Assembly: GCA_023423045.1 (NCBI GenBank)
Contig: JAFAGA010000045.1
Location: forward strand, 1-64,000
Length of the DNA: 64,000 nt
Direction of reading: 5' to 3'
DNA from: Bacillota bacterium
Lineage (GTDB): Bacteria > Bacillota > Clostridia > Lachnospirales > Lachnospiraceae
A program made the position numbers and the translations under genes. The first letter of the stretch is position 1. Every line of letters begins with the position of its first letter. This document shows positions 8,736 through 17,680 of the stretch, piece by piece. The notes beneath the pieces were generated by a model, which saw only the letters and a program-made list of their open reading frames with translations, had not been told where the DNA came from and did not search any database.

Positions 8736-10526
8736 ATGTTTTATTCGGACGAGCTAGTAGAAGAGATCAGAAGCAGGAATGATATCGTAAGTGTCATCGG
8801 CTCCTACATAAGGTTGCAGAAAAAGGGCAGCAACCACATGGGATTATGCCCGTTTCATAATGAGAAGACTCCATCCTTTTCGGTGAGCGGGTCAAAGCAG
8901 ATGTATCACTGCTTTGGCTGCGGTGTGGGAGGCAATGTATTTACCTTTATCATGGAGTATGAAAATTACAGCTTTCTGGAAGCTCTGCGTTATTTGGCGG
9001 AGCGCGCGGGAATTGCTCTTCCGGAGCAGGAGATGTCCGAGGAGCAGCGCAGGCAGTCCGATCTCAGAGGAAAGCTGCTGGAAGTGAATAAGCTGGCGGC
9101 AATGTATTTTTATTACCAATTCAAGAGCCAGGAGGGACAGGCTGCCTATGACTACCTGACAAAGCGGGGGTTGGCGGAAGAGGTAATCAAGCATTTTGGA
9201 TTGGGCTATTCCAATCGGTATAGCGATGATCTATACCGTTATCTTAAGAAACAAGGGTATGAGGATGAGTTTCTCTCCCAGACGGGGCTGGTCACCATTG
9301 ATGAACGCCTGGGCGGCAGGGACAAGTTCCGTGACAGAGTGATGTTTCCGATTATGGATGCAAACCATAGAGTGATTGGCTTCGGAGGAAGAGTGATGAG
9401 CAATGCGGGACCGGAGGTGCCCAAGTATCTGAACTCGCCGGAGACAAGAATATTTGAAAAAAGCAGAAATTTATACGGATTGAATTTTGCAAAGTCCTCC
9501 AGAAAGACCTATCTTTTGATCTGTGAGGGATATATGGATGTAATCGCGCTGCATCAGGCGGGTTTTACCAATGCGGTGGCCGCACTGGGAACAGCCTTTA
9601 CCGGGTTCCATGCCAATCTGCTGAAGCGTTATACCAATGAAGTTCTTCTGACCTTTGACAGCGATCAGGCGGGCACGCAGGCGGCGCTCCGTGCAATTCC
9701 GCTCCTGAAGGAAGCAGGATTGACCATAAAAGTAGTTGATATGAAACCCTATAAGGATCCTGATGATTTTATCAAAAATCTGGGGCCGGAGGAATACCAA
9801 AGGAGAATTGAGGAGGCAAAAAGCAGCTTTTTCTTCGAAATTGATGTCCTTCAGAAGGGTTATGATATGTCCGACCCGGAACAAAAGACAAAATTCTTCC
9901 ATGAGACATCGAGGCGGTTAACGGCCTTTCGGGAGGAGCTGGAACGTAATTTCTATATTGATGCGGTTGCAAAAGCGTATCAGATTGATGTGGAACAGCT
10001 TCGCCGGCTGGTGAACCGGATCGGATCCCAGCTGGTCGGTGCAAATGAGCCAAGGGAACCCAGGGGAGAAGGAGGCCGCAGGGGGAAGACCCAGGAGGAC
10101 GGAATATCCAAATCCCAGAAGCTTATGCTGACCTGGCTCATTGAGGATCCTACGATGTTTGACAGGATAAAGGGTATTCTCGGTCCCGAAGATTTTACCG
10201 AAGGAATTTATAAAGAGGTTGCGCGTCTTGTTTTCGATCAGTTTCATAAGGAAGGGGCGGTCAATCCGGCGAAAATCATCAATTGCTTTGAGAGCAGGGA
10301 GGAGCAATCTGAGGTGGCAGCCCTGTTTTCGGCAGGTATCCGCGGTGATATGGATGAAGCCGGATGGAGAAAGGCCCTGACAGACACGGTGATGAGATTG
10401 AAGGAGAATAGTCTTGACCGGCAGAGCCAGAAAGCGATTGAAGTGAATGATACGGCATTGCTGATGAAGATTATTAATGAGAAGACGGGGTTGAAGAAGC
10501 GCAGTATTACTTTCCTGGACGGATAG
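8736..10526 (+). CDS. dnaG: DNA primase
   Basis: DnaG makes the RNA primers for replication. The 596-aa protein has an N-terminal CHC2 zinc finger (CPFHNEKTPSFSV, then YHCFGCGVGGN, residues about 38-65), the RNA polymerase core, the TOPRIM motifs LICEGYMDVIALHQ and LLTFDSDQAGTQAA near residues 262-315, and a C-terminal helicase-binding region. The ATG at 8736 follows GGGGAGG; the earlier ATG (8712) lies before it. It is followed by a large palindrome and then rpoD, the macromolecular-synthesis order. Confidence 0.97.
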   Translation: MFYSDELVEEIRSRNDIVSVIGSYIRLQKKGSNHMGLCPFHNEKTPSFSVSGSKQMYHCFGCGVGGNVFTFIMEYENYSFLEALRYLAERAGIALPEQEMSEEQRRQSDLRGKLLEVNKLAAMYFYYQFKSQEGQAAYDYLTKRGLAEEVIKHFGLGYSNRYSDDLYRYLKKQGYEDEFLSQTGLVTIDERLGGRDKFRDRVMFPIMDANHRVIGFGGRVMSNAGPEVPKYLNSPETRIFEKSRNLYGLNFAKSSRKTYLLICEGYMDVIALHQAGFTNAVAALGTAFTGFHANLLKRYTNEVLLTFDSDQAGTQAALRAIPLLKEAGLTIKVVDMKPYKDPDDFIKNLGPEEYQRRIEEAKSSFFFEIDVLQKGYDMSDPEQKTKFFHETSRRLTAFREELERNFYIDAVAKAYQIDVEQLRRLVNRIGSQLVGANEPREPRGEGGRRGKTQEDGISKSQKLMLTWLIEDPTMFDRIKGILGPEDFTEGIYKEVARLVFDQFHKEGAVNPAKIINCFESREEQSEVAALFSAGIRGDMDEAGWRKALTDTVMRLKENSLDRQSQKAIEVNDTALLMKIINEKTGLKKRSITFLDG

Positions 10527-10565
10527 GATGCGTCCCTTGACTGGTTCATGGAGGTTCGCTGCAAC

Positions 10566-10717
10566 AGTTCAGCATGGTCCGGCTTGTGGGATACAAACAT
10601 TCCATTTTTGCGCTGACCGGCTGAGTGTATCTTGTGAAGCGGAGCGATCTGAACGCACGAAGGAAAGGCAAGTAAAAATGGAATGTTTGTATCCCACAAG
10701 CCGGACCATGCTGAACT
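10566..10717. repeat. perfect 44-bp inverted repeat between dnaG and rpoD
   Basis: Positions 10566-10609 are the exact reverse complement of 10674-10717 (44 of 44), with a 64-base centre. The outer end is AGTTCAGCATGG and the inner end CATTTTT. It fills most of the dnaG-rpoD gap (10527-10802). The RNA would form a very long hairpin in the operon transcript. The short open frame across it is probably accidental. It may be a non-autonomous mobile element or a processing/attenuation hairpin; no similar copy was seen in the window. Confidence 0.9.
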
Positions 10718-10802
10718 ACCGGAATGGGGTCCAGGCAGGAATTGCATATTTCATCAAATGATGGTTAAAATATAAAAAGAGTTGAAGAAGGAAGGATTAT
10801 CT

Positions 10803-11897
10803 ATGGACGAAAGTATTGTAAAGTTTACGGAGAGGCTGAAGGAACTGCTGGTCTTTGCCGAAAAGAAGAAGAATGTTCTGGAGTTTCAGGAAGTAAACGA
10901 TTTCTTTGCGGATATGGAGCTGGATCCCCAACGGATTGAGAAGATATACGATTTCCTGGACAAGCACAATGTGGATGTCCTGCGGATATCCGAGGAGGAT
11001 GAAGAGGATATTATCCTGGAGGACGAGGAGGAAATAGAGCCCCTGGATTTGACAATTCCTGAGGGCATCAGTATAGAAGACCCGGTAAGAATGTACCTGA
11101 AGGAGATCGGTAAGGTGCCGCTGCTGAATGCGGAAGAGGAAACCACGCTGGCCAGAAGGATGGAGGATGGAGACGATTATGCAAAAAAGCGTCTTGCCGA
11201 GGCAAATCTCCGATTGGTAGTCAGCATCGCAAAACGCTATGTCGGCAGGGGTATGCTGTTTCTGGATTTGATTCAGGAAGGAAACTTAGGATTGATTAAG
11301 GCTGTGGAGAAGTTTGATTATCGCAAGGGTTATAAATTCAGTACTTATGCTACCTGGTGGATCAGACAAGCTATCACAAGGGCCATTGCAGATCAGGCGA
11401 GAACCATTCGAATTCCGGTTCATATGGTGGAAACAATTAATAAATTGACCCGGGTTCAGCGCCAGCTTCTTCAGGAATTGGGACGGGAGCCTTCCCCGGA
11501 GGAGATCTCCGAGGTTATGAATATGCCGGTGGACAGGGTGCGTGAGATTCAGAAGATATCCCAGGAGCCGGTATCCCTGGAGACACCCATTGGAGAGGAA
11601 GAGGACAGCCATCTGGGTGATTTCATTCAGGATGATAATGTGCCGGTTCCGGCGGATGCAGCCGCATTTACCCTGCTGAAGGAGCAGTTGGTGGAGGTTC
11701 TGGGGACATTGACGGAGCGGGAACAAAAGGTTCTTCGGCTTCGCTTTGGCTTGGATGACGGACGGGCCCGCACGCTGGAGGAGGTAGGCAAGGAATTTAA
11801 AGTCACACGTGAACGAATCCGTCAGATTGAGGCAAAAGCACTTCGTAAGCTGAGACATCCCAGCAGAAGCCGCAAGCTGAAGGATTATCTTGAATAA
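10803..11897 (+). CDS. rpoD: RNA polymerase primary sigma factor
   Basis: The vegetative sigma-70 factor, 364 aa. Region 1.1 is acidic (a run rich in Asp/Glu near residues 65-85), region 1.2 is DPVRMYLKEIGKVPLL, regions 2.1-2.4 include NLRLVVSIAKRYVGRGM, DLIQEGNLGLIKAVEKFD and YATWWIRQAI, region 3 begins IRIPVHMVETINK, and region 4.2 is VTRERIRQIEAKALRKL. ATG 10803 follows GAAGGAAGG; an upstream TTG at 10782 is unlikely. The many TTGACA/TATAAT promoters in the window fit this factor. The last codons are duplicated beyond the stop. Confidence 0.97.
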   Translation: MDESIVKFTERLKELLVFAEKKKNVLEFQEVNDFFADMELDPQRIEKIYDFLDKHNVDVLRISEEDEEDIILEDEEEIEPLDLTIPEGISIEDPVRMYLKEIGKVPLLNAEEETTLARRMEDGDDYAKKRLAEANLRLVVSIAKRYVGRGMLFLDLIQEGNLGLIKAVEKFDYRKGYKFSTYATWWIRQAITRAIADQARTIRIPVHMVETINKLTRVQRQLLQELGREPSPEEISEVMNMPVDRVREIQKISQEPVSLETPIGEEEDSHLGDFIQDDNVPVPADAAAFTLLKEQLVEVLGTLTEREQKVLRLRFGLDDGRARTLEEVGKEFKVTRERIRQIEAKALRKLRHPSRSRKLKDYLE

Positions 11898-11945
11898 GAC
11901 TATCTCGAATAAGACTATCTTGAAGAAGTATGTCTTGAATAAGGC
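11886..11945 (+). repeat. four 15-bp tandem repeats starting in the rpoD stop region
   Basis: Four diverged 15-base units (11886-11900, 11901-11915, 11916-11930, 11931-11945), consensus TATCTTGAATAAGAC. The first contains the last codons and stop of rpoD, so the end of the reading frame is repeated with further in-frame stops. It reads as slippage or tandem duplication at the gene end. Confidence 0.85.
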
Positions 11946-12068
11946 ACTATGTGGAATGAGGCATCCGGGCGGACAGGCTTTGGTATTTAACGAAGCATAG
12001 ATAATTATTGGGATATTTAGAATGAGGAGTCGTATATTATTGATAAATTGCTATAGATAAATAGGAAG

Positions 12069-12118
12069 GGCCATGGATTTGTTACGACAGTGTATGTCTG
12101 GAGATCCATGGTCTTTTT
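12069..12118 (+). terminator. terminator after rpoD
   Basis: GGCCATGGAT (12069-12078) pairs with ATCCATGGTC (12104-12113), one G-U pair, followed by TTTTT. The rest of the gap from 11898 to 12396 holds only the 15-bp repeats and AT-rich DNA; I saw no other gene or clear promoter there. Confidence 0.75.
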
Positions 12119-12396
12119 GATATTAAGACTTTGGTTGTGATTTGACAGGTAATATTAATTGAGAATATTGATTGAGGCCTGCTGAGGCTTGATCAGGTTT
12201 TGATGGGGAAGCCTGTGTGCCGCACTAATTGATGCTTGGTTTAGCAGTCTTAATAAAATCTATATGGAAATTGCCAGAAAAAGATGTTAAGATAGGAGTA
12301 ATATAACAATATAATTAAGCATGCTTATGGAAAGGGAGTTCATGAGCGGATATTTCTGGTTTGAAACTCAGACCATTGCTTGGAACGGAGATAATG

Positions 12397-13110
12397 ATGC
12401 AGCTTTCAAAGCGTTTACATGCGGTGGCGAGTCTGGTGACTCCTGGTTACAGAGTCGCTGATATTGGCTGTGACCATGCATATACCTCGATTTATTTGGC
12501 GGAAAACAAAATAGCGGAACACATCATTGCGATGGATGTGAATCAGGGGCCCCTTGACCGGGCCAGAGAAAACATCGCAAAGTATGGATTTGCGGATAAG
12601 ATAGAAACCAGAAAGTCCAACGGCCTGGAGAGGTTGGAGCCTGGAGAGGCAGACATCCTTCTGATCGCAGGGATGGGAGGCGCTTTAACGAAGCAGATTC
12701 TGGAGGAAGGACTGGAGGTGTTTTGGCAGGCAAGAGAAGTTATACTTCAGCCCCAATCGGAAATCAATAAGGTCCGTGAGATGCTGTCAGTCCAGCACTT
12801 TTTGATTGTAGAAGAGAATATGCTTATGGAGGATGGTAAATATTATATGATGATGAAGGCGGTTTCTGCAGAGCATGTCGAGACGCCGGAGGTTTATTTT
12901 CTGAAAGAAAAGGAGCATTACTATTATGGAAGGCTCTTGCTGGAAGGCCGGCACCCGGTGTTATATTCCTATCTGAACTGGGAGCGGGACCTGTGCAGGA
13001 ATATCCTGCAAAGCTTACACACGGGGCAGACGGAGAATGCTCTGATCAGAAGTAAAGAGCTGGAGGAAAAGCTTGCTTTGATTCAGGGAGCCCTTGGATA
13101 TTATGATTAA
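12397..13110 (+). CDS. trmK: tRNA (adenine(22)-N(1))-methyltransferase
   Basis: TrmK (COG2384) methylates N1 of adenine 22 in tRNA using S-adenosylmethionine. The Rossmann-fold motifs are clear: VADIGCDHAYTSIYLAE (motif I, with the TrmK-like Asp-His), IIAMDVNQGPLDRARENI, then LLIAGMGGALTKQIL and LQPQSEINKVREML. The start is uncertain: ATG 12397 has ACGGAG six bases upstream; ATG 12394 or TTG 12361 in the same frame are alternatives. The stop codon lies inside the left end of a 44-bp palindromic repeat. TrmK downstream of rpoD is a known Firmicutes arrangement. Confidence 0.9.
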   Translation: MQLSKRLHAVASLVTPGYRVADIGCDHAYTSIYLAENKIAEHIIAMDVNQGPLDRARENIAKYGFADKIETRKSNGLERLEPGEADILLIAGMGGALTKQILEEGLEVFWQAREVILQPQSEINKVREMLSVQHFLIVEENMLMEDGKYYMMMKAVSAEHVETPEVYFLKEKEHYYYGRLLLEGRHPVLYSYLNWERDLCRNILQSLHTGQTENALIRSKELEEKLALIQGALGYYD

Positions 13111-13146
13111 AGTGTCAAGAGGTGCTACTTTTGACGTCTTAATCAT
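13103..13146. repeat. 44-bp miniature of the ATGATTAAAG palindromic repeat
   Basis: The left end ATGATTAAAGTGTCAA and the right end TTGACGTCTTAATCAT are near-perfect inverted repeats and match the ends of the 125-bp elements at 44666 and 60114. The middle is reduced to a few bases including GGTGCT. It starts within the last codons of trmK and supplies its stop codon. Confidence 0.7.
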
Positions 13147-13221
13147 ATTATGACAGGTATATAAAATTGTACAGATACCCCAAATTGAGGTTTTGGCTGA
13201 GGGGAGGAATGGAGGTATATT

Positions 13222-14898
13222 ATGAATGTTCAAAGGAATGAGAAGGTCAGGCTAGAAATTAACGGCAGGGAGTATGAGTATGCCGCGGGTACCTCGCTGA
13301 TGGAGATCAGCAGGGATTTTCAGAAGGATTATGATAACCAGATTATACTGGCCTTTGTCAACAATAAACTTCGGGAGCTTTTTAAGAGAGTAGTGGAGAA
13401 CTGCTCCATCCGTTTTGTAACCACAGCAGAGGATGCCGGACATAAAACCTACCAGAGGGGAATGATTCTGGTGATGCTCAAGGCCTTCTATGCCGAATTC
13501 GGCAATGAGAATGTGGACAAGGTATCTGTGGAATATACGGTCAGTAACGGCCTTTATTGTGATTACCAGGGGAGGGAGCCACTGACGAAGGAGAGAATAC
13601 TTGCGGTTAAGAAAAGAATGGAGGAGCTGATCCGTAAGGATATTCCATTTATGAAGCGCAGCATCGGGACCGATGATGCTGTTGAATTATTCCGCCGTTA
13701 TCGTATGTATGATAAGGAAAGGCTGTTTCGCTACCGCAGGGTATCTAAGGCGAATATCTACAGCCTGGACGGTTTTGAAGATTATTATTACGGTTATATG
13801 CCGCCCAGTTCCGGTATGTTGAAATACTTTGATCTGCTTCAATACGACGAAGGTTTTCTGCTTTTGCTTCCCAACAAGAAAAACCCTACTGTTGTAGAAC
13901 AGTTTGTTCCTCAGCCTAAGCTCTATGAGACCTTGAAGGAATCAAACCACTGGACACAGATGATGGAGATTCCCAATGTGGGAGCATTAAATGATGTGAT
14001 CTCCGGCGGAAACCTGAATGAATTAATTCTGGTACAGGAAGCGCTCCAGGAGAAGAAGATAAGCGATATTGCCGAAACGATTAAGCGATTGGGCGGTAAG
14101 AAATTCATCATGATCGCAGGCCCTTCCTCTTCCGGCAAGACGACCTTTTCCCACCGCCTCAGCATTCAGCTGAAGGCACATGGATTAAAGCCCCATCCCA
14201 TTGCCGTGGATAATTACTTTGTCGACCGGGAGAAAACACCTCTTGATGAATATGGCAATTTTAATTTTGAATCCCTGTATGCTATTGACCTGGAGCAGTT
14301 CAACAAGGATATGACGGCCTTGCTAAACGGCGAGGCAGTGCAAATTCCGGATTTTAATTTTGTGTCAGGCAGGAGAGAATATAAAGGGAATTTTCTGAAG
14401 CTTGGACCGGAGGATATCCTGGTGATTGAAGGAATCCATGGTTTGAATGACGCATTATCCTATTCTCTTCCGAGAGAAAGTAAATTCAAGATTTACATCA
14501 GTGCGCTGACGCAATTAAATATTGATGAGCATAACCGGATTCCCACCACTGACGGGCGGTTGCTTCGAAGAATGGTGAGGGATGCAAGAACCAGAGGGGC
14601 TTCTGCTCAGAAGACCATTTCCATGTGGCCTTCTGTGAGGCGCGGTGAGGATGAGAATATTTTTCCGTTCCAGGAGGATGCGGATGTGATGTTCAACTCC
14701 GCTCTGATCTATGAATTATCTGTGTTAAAGCAGTACGCGGAGCCGATTTTATTTGGGATTGACAGAAACTGTGACGAATATGTGGAGGCGAAGAGACTTC
14801 TCAAATTCTTAGACTACTTTATCGGAGCTCCCAGTGAATCGGTGCCGAAGAATTCTATCCTGAAGGAATTTGTAGGAGGAAGCTGTTTTAAGGTGTAA
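13222..14898 (+). CDS. TGS-domain nucleoside (uridine-like) kinase
   Basis: A 558-aa cytoplasmic protein: an N-terminal TGS domain (about 1-65), a middle region like the second additional domain of threonyl-tRNA synthetase (about 70-200), and a C-terminal P-loop kinase of the uridine kinase/phosphoribulokinase family with Walker A MIAGPSSSGKTTFSHRL near residue 300, then AVDNYFVDRE, LVIEGIHGLND and DGRLLRRMVRDARTR. It should phosphorylate a nucleoside or similar sugar; the exact substrate is unknown. Start ATG 13222 follows GGAGG. This fusion is frequent in Clostridia and Bacteroidetes. Confidence 0.88.
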   Translation: MNVQRNEKVRLEINGREYEYAAGTSLMEISRDFQKDYDNQIILAFVNNKLRELFKRVVENCSIRFVTTAEDAGHKTYQRGMILVMLKAFYAEFGNENVDKVSVEYTVSNGLYCDYQGREPLTKERILAVKKRMEELIRKDIPFMKRSIGTDDAVELFRRYRMYDKERLFRYRRVSKANIYSLDGFEDYYYGYMPPSSGMLKYFDLLQYDEGFLLLLPNKKNPTVVEQFVPQPKLYETLKESNHWTQMMEIPNVGALNDVISGGNLNELILVQEALQEKKISDIAETIKRLGGKKFIMIAGPSSSGKTTFSHRLSIQLKAHGLKPHPIAVDNYFVDREKTPLDEYGNFNFESLYAIDLEQFNKDMTALLNGEAVQIPDFNFVSGRREYKGNFLKLGPEDILVIEGIHGLNDALSYSLPRESKFKIYISALTQLNIDEHNRIPTTDGRLLRRMVRDARTRGASAQKTISMWPSVRRGEDENIFPFQEDADVMFNSALIYELSVLKQYAEPILFGIDRNCDEYVEAKRLLKFLDYFIGAPSESVPKNSILKEFVGGSCFKV

Positions 14899-14912
14899 GA
14901 TATGAGGTATAA

Positions 14913-14962
14913 AAAGAACTTCAGAATAAGAAGCCGTTGGGATTCTCGTTCTGAAGTTCTTT
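14913..14962. terminator. bidirectional terminator between the kinase gene and rnpB
   Basis: AAAGAACTTCAGAA (14913-14926) is the exact reverse complement of 14949-14962, with a 22-base loop and A/T runs at both ends, so it can serve the kinase gene on the plus strand and rnpB on the minus strand. Confidence 0.75.
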
Positions 14963-14984
14963 CAAATATCAGATGATTTAATGT

Positions 14985-15359
14985 ATGAGTAGCACGGTAA
15001 GCCGGGTTCTGTCTCGGATGATCATCTATCTTGACCGCATGTTACCATGCAGCTCCAGTACCGCTTGCGCATTACTGCGCATTCGCAGGCACTACGCGAC
15101 CTACCCTAAAGCACGGCGGGCAACCGTATCGCTTTATGTTCGGTCTTGCTTCGAGTGGGGTTTACATAGCCCCTACTGTTACCAGTAAGGCGGTGGTCTC
15201 TTAAGCCACCTTTCCATCCTTACCGGAGAATTGCTCCGGCGGTATATTTCTGTTGCACTAGCCTTGGAGTCGCCTCCACCGGATGTTATCCGGCACTCTG
15301 CCCTGGGAAGCCCGGACTTTCCTCACCTTGTCAGGCGCGATCATCTGTGCTGCTCACAG
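14985..15359 (-). ncRNA. rnpB: RNase P RNA
   Basis: The catalytic RNA of RNase P, which trims tRNA 5' ends. On the minus strand the 5' part reads GAGGAAAGTCCGGGCTTC (conserved CR-I, about 15336-15309), the middle has GTGCAACAGAAATATACCGC, and the 3' part has ACAGAACCCGGCTTA (CR-V, about 15011-14997). The terminal stretches GAGCAGCAC and GTGCTACTC pair as helix P1, which fixes the ends to within a few bases. Length of about 375 nt is normal. The open frame on the opposite strand here is not a gene. Confidence 0.95.
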
Positions 15360-15364
15360 GTTGT

Positions 15365-15393
15365 ATTTTACCATGGGAGAAGAAATAAGTAAA
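15365..15393 (-). promoter_or_regulatory. rnpB promoter
   Basis: On the minus strand TTTACT (15393-15388), a 17-base spacer and TAAAAT (15370-15365) lie just before the RNase P RNA 5' end. The remaining gap to 15674 holds AT-rich DNA with a likely TATAAT-like element near 15575 for the next operon, but no clear -35. Confidence 0.7.
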
Positions 15394-15674
15394 TACTTAT
15401 TCCCTGGAAAGTAAACGCTTATATTACAGTTCAGCTTGTGACATTTTGAACTATATCATACTTATACCTGAAACCGGAAAAAGCAAATGATAAACATTAG
15501 ATATGGACAGGCCCACGGGAAGGATCCCTTATAATTAAGAAAATATTAAAGATTTTTGATTTTTAAGCTGGTATAATTAATATATTATGAAATTAGTTTC
15601 TTACTGGAACAAAGTGTCTTATTATAGAGTAAGTATTTATGAAATGGCAGTGTTTTAGCGGAATGGAGATTATT

Positions 15675-16376
15675 ATGGAACAGATTAGAATTTTGGTAGT
15701 AGATGACGATAAGGATATTGCTGATTTGGTGGAAATTCATCTGGTCAGTGAGGGATATCAGGTCCGTAAGGCAAACAGCGCCAGAGAAGGGCTGCAGATT
15801 CTGGAGACTGCGGATATCAAGCTGGTGATTCTGGATATCATGATGCCTGGAATGGATGGGCTTACCATGTGCAAGAAGATCAGGGAGACAAGTACGGTGC
15901 CGATTATCATGCTGAGTGCACGCTCGGCGGATCTGGATAAGATCATCGGACTCGGAACCGGAGCGGATGATTATGTGATCAAGCCCTTTAACCCTCTGGA
16001 GCTGACTGCAAGAGTGAAATCCCAGCTCAGAAGATATACCAAATTCAATCCGAATTCCCATGATGAACGGCCGGATAAGGAGATTATCCTGGATCATCTG
16101 ACGATCAATAAAGAAAACCATAAGGTCACGGCATATGGAAAGGATGTAAAACTGACACCCATTGAGTTTGAGATATTATATCTCCTGGCCAGTAATGTGG
16201 GCAGGGTATTTTCCACCGATGATATATTTGAACGTGTCTGGAACGAGAAGATGTACGAGGCCAATAATACCGTGATGGTTCATATCCGCAGGATCAGAGA
16301 AAAAATCGAGATGGATTCAAGGGATGCGCAGATTATCAAAACCGTATGGGGAGTAGGGTATAAAATTGAAGAATAA
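15675..16376 (+). CDS. OmpR-family response regulator (VanR/PhoB-like)
   Basis: A 233-aa two-component transcription factor. The receiver domain (1-115) has VVDDDKDIADL, the phospho-Asp in LVILDIMMPGMDGL near residue 53, and the Lys in YVIKPFNPLELTAR; the winged-helix DNA-binding domain follows (about 135-232), ending in HIRRIREKIE and IKTVWGVGYKIEE. ATG 15675 has GGAG six bases upstream. It overlaps the kinase gene by 11 bases, so the pair is coupled. Targets are unknown; no resistance genes lie beside it. Confidence 0.95.
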   Translation: MEQIRILVVDDDKDIADLVEIHLVSEGYQVRKANSAREGLQILETADIKLVILDIMMPGMDGLTMCKKIRETSTVPIIMLSARSADLDKIIGLGTGADDYVIKPFNPLELTARVKSQLRRYTKFNPNSHDERPDKEIILDHLTINKENHKVTAYGKDVKLTPIEFEILYLLASNVGRVFSTDDIFERVWNEKMYEANNTVMVHIRRIREKIEMDSRDAQIIKTVWGVGYKIEE

Positions 16377-17466
16377 TATTTTCAAAAGCTTTCGTTTTGA
16401 AATCGTTCTATACAGTATTTTAAGCCTTTTGTATATGCTGCTGACAATCGCCATGCTTCATATCGGTATTTATATTGTGCTGCGCAAAAGTGTCCAGGAA
16501 TTATCAGGGGCATCTGCGGCAATCGTTGGAGTTGTGACAGTTGCGGCGGGAATTGTTCTTTTTATCACTTATTTTTTGCTTCTTACCAAGAAATTCATCA
16601 GCTATATCAAGGAGATGATTGAGGGAATCAATCAGATTTCCCAAGGGAATTTTGGAAACAGAATTGAAATTAATAATGAAGATGAATTTGCGCTGTTAGC
16701 GGAGAAGCTAAATCAAATGGCTGATGATATCAAAGAGATTATGGAGAATGAACGCCGAAGCGAGTATGCCAAGAACGAATTGATTACAAGCGTGGCCCAT
16801 GATCTTCGTACACCTCTAACCTCCATTATCGGTTATCTGGACCTGGTGTCCTCGAAAGAGCTTCCGGAGGATACCCGGAGGAAATATATCGGTATTGCGT
16901 ACAGTAAATCCAAACGTCTTGAAAAGCTGATCGAGGATCTTTTTACCTATACGAAGTTTAATTTTGGTGAGGTAAAAGCGGATTTCATGGAAGTGGACAT
17001 GGTAAAGCTGATGGGTCAGCTGGTGGATGAGTTTTACCCCAGCTTTTCTGAATATAATCTGGAATATGAATTCCAGACTACGGTGGGAGCCGCCATAATT
17101 AAAGCGGATGGATATCTCCTGTCCAGAGCCTTTGCCAACCTGATCAGCAATGCCATCAAATACGGCAAGGATGGCCGAAGGATTATAATAGGGCTGATGA
17201 AGAACGATTCCGATGTGGTGATAACCGTAACTAATTTTGGAGATGTGATACCTCAGGAAGACCTTAAGCGTATTTTTCAGCGATTTTACCGGATCGAATC
17301 CTCCCGTTCCAGTGAAACCGGCGGAAGCGGTCTCGGGCTTGCCATAGCACAGAGCATAATCGAGGTGCATGGGGGAACGATTTGGGCGCAGAGCGATGAG
17401 GAAGGAACGGTATTCACCGTTACCCTGTTTCAGACACCGGAAGGGTTAGATAAAAACCAGGAATAA
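16366..17466 (+). CDS. membrane sensor histidine kinase
   Basis: Partner of the overlapping response regulator, 366 aa, starting at TTG 16366. Two membrane helices lie at about 8-36 and 46-70 with almost no extracellular part between them, followed by HAMP (about 72-125), the H-box SVAHDLRTPLTSIIGYLDLV near residue 143, N-box FANLISNAIKYG, and G-boxes IFQRFYRIE and GGSGLGLAIAQSI. The short external loop suggests it senses something within the membrane or through a partner. It resembles VanS-type kinases in layout only. Confidence 0.93.
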   Translation: MKNNIFKSFRFEIVLYSILSLLYMLLTIAMLHIGIYIVLRKSVQELSGASAAIVGVVTVAAGIVLFITYFLLLTKKFISYIKEMIEGINQISQGNFGNRIEINNEDEFALLAEKLNQMADDIKEIMENERRSEYAKNELITSVAHDLRTPLTSIIGYLDLVSSKELPEDTRRKYIGIAYSKSKRLEKLIEDLFTYTKFNFGEVKADFMEVDMVKLMGQLVDEFYPSFSEYNLEYEFQTTVGAAIIKADGYLLSRAFANLISNAIKYGKDGRRIIIGLMKNDSDVVITVTNFGDVIPQEDLKRIFQRFYRIESSRSSETGGSGLGLAIAQSIIEVHGGTIWAQSDEEGTVFTVTLFQTPEGLDKNQE

Positions 17467-17478
17467 GTCACTTACAAA

Positions 17479-17567
17479 CAAATTGAGCCATTGATTCTCC
17501 CTGTACAAGACAGTACCTTCCGAAGGTACCGATAACACTTGTGGGAGTGGTCAATGGCTTCAATTTG
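17479..17567. repeat. 89-base multi-stem palindrome after the histidine kinase
   Basis: CAAATTGAGCCATTGA (17479-17494) pairs with 17551-17567 with one bulged base. Inside, CTCCC pairs with GGGAG, ACAAG with CTTGT, and GTACCTT-CCG-AAGGTAC forms the tip. It is not followed by a T-run, so it may be a mobile or repeated hairpin rather than a simple terminator. The remaining gap to 17680 is AT-rich without a recognised feature. Confidence 0.7.
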
Positions 17568-17680
17568 CGAAACTATGAAAACGGAAGAAGAAAAAATATA
17601 CTTTTATTATAACACATAATTCCAAGAAAGGTAGTCTTTTTTAAAAATTTAAAAGATTGTTAATATATTGTCTCAAAAAT

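Noticed and set aside
10528..10761. 77-codon open frame between dnaG and rpoD
   Set aside because: It spans the 44-bp inverted repeat and has no family resemblance or ribosome site.
14985..15188. 67-codon open frame on the plus strand
   Set aside because: It lies entirely within the RNase P RNA read on the minus strand.
15675..17466. vancomycin-resistance regulator pair (VanRS)
   Set aside because: Only the general layout is similar; no van ligase or peptidase genes are in the window.
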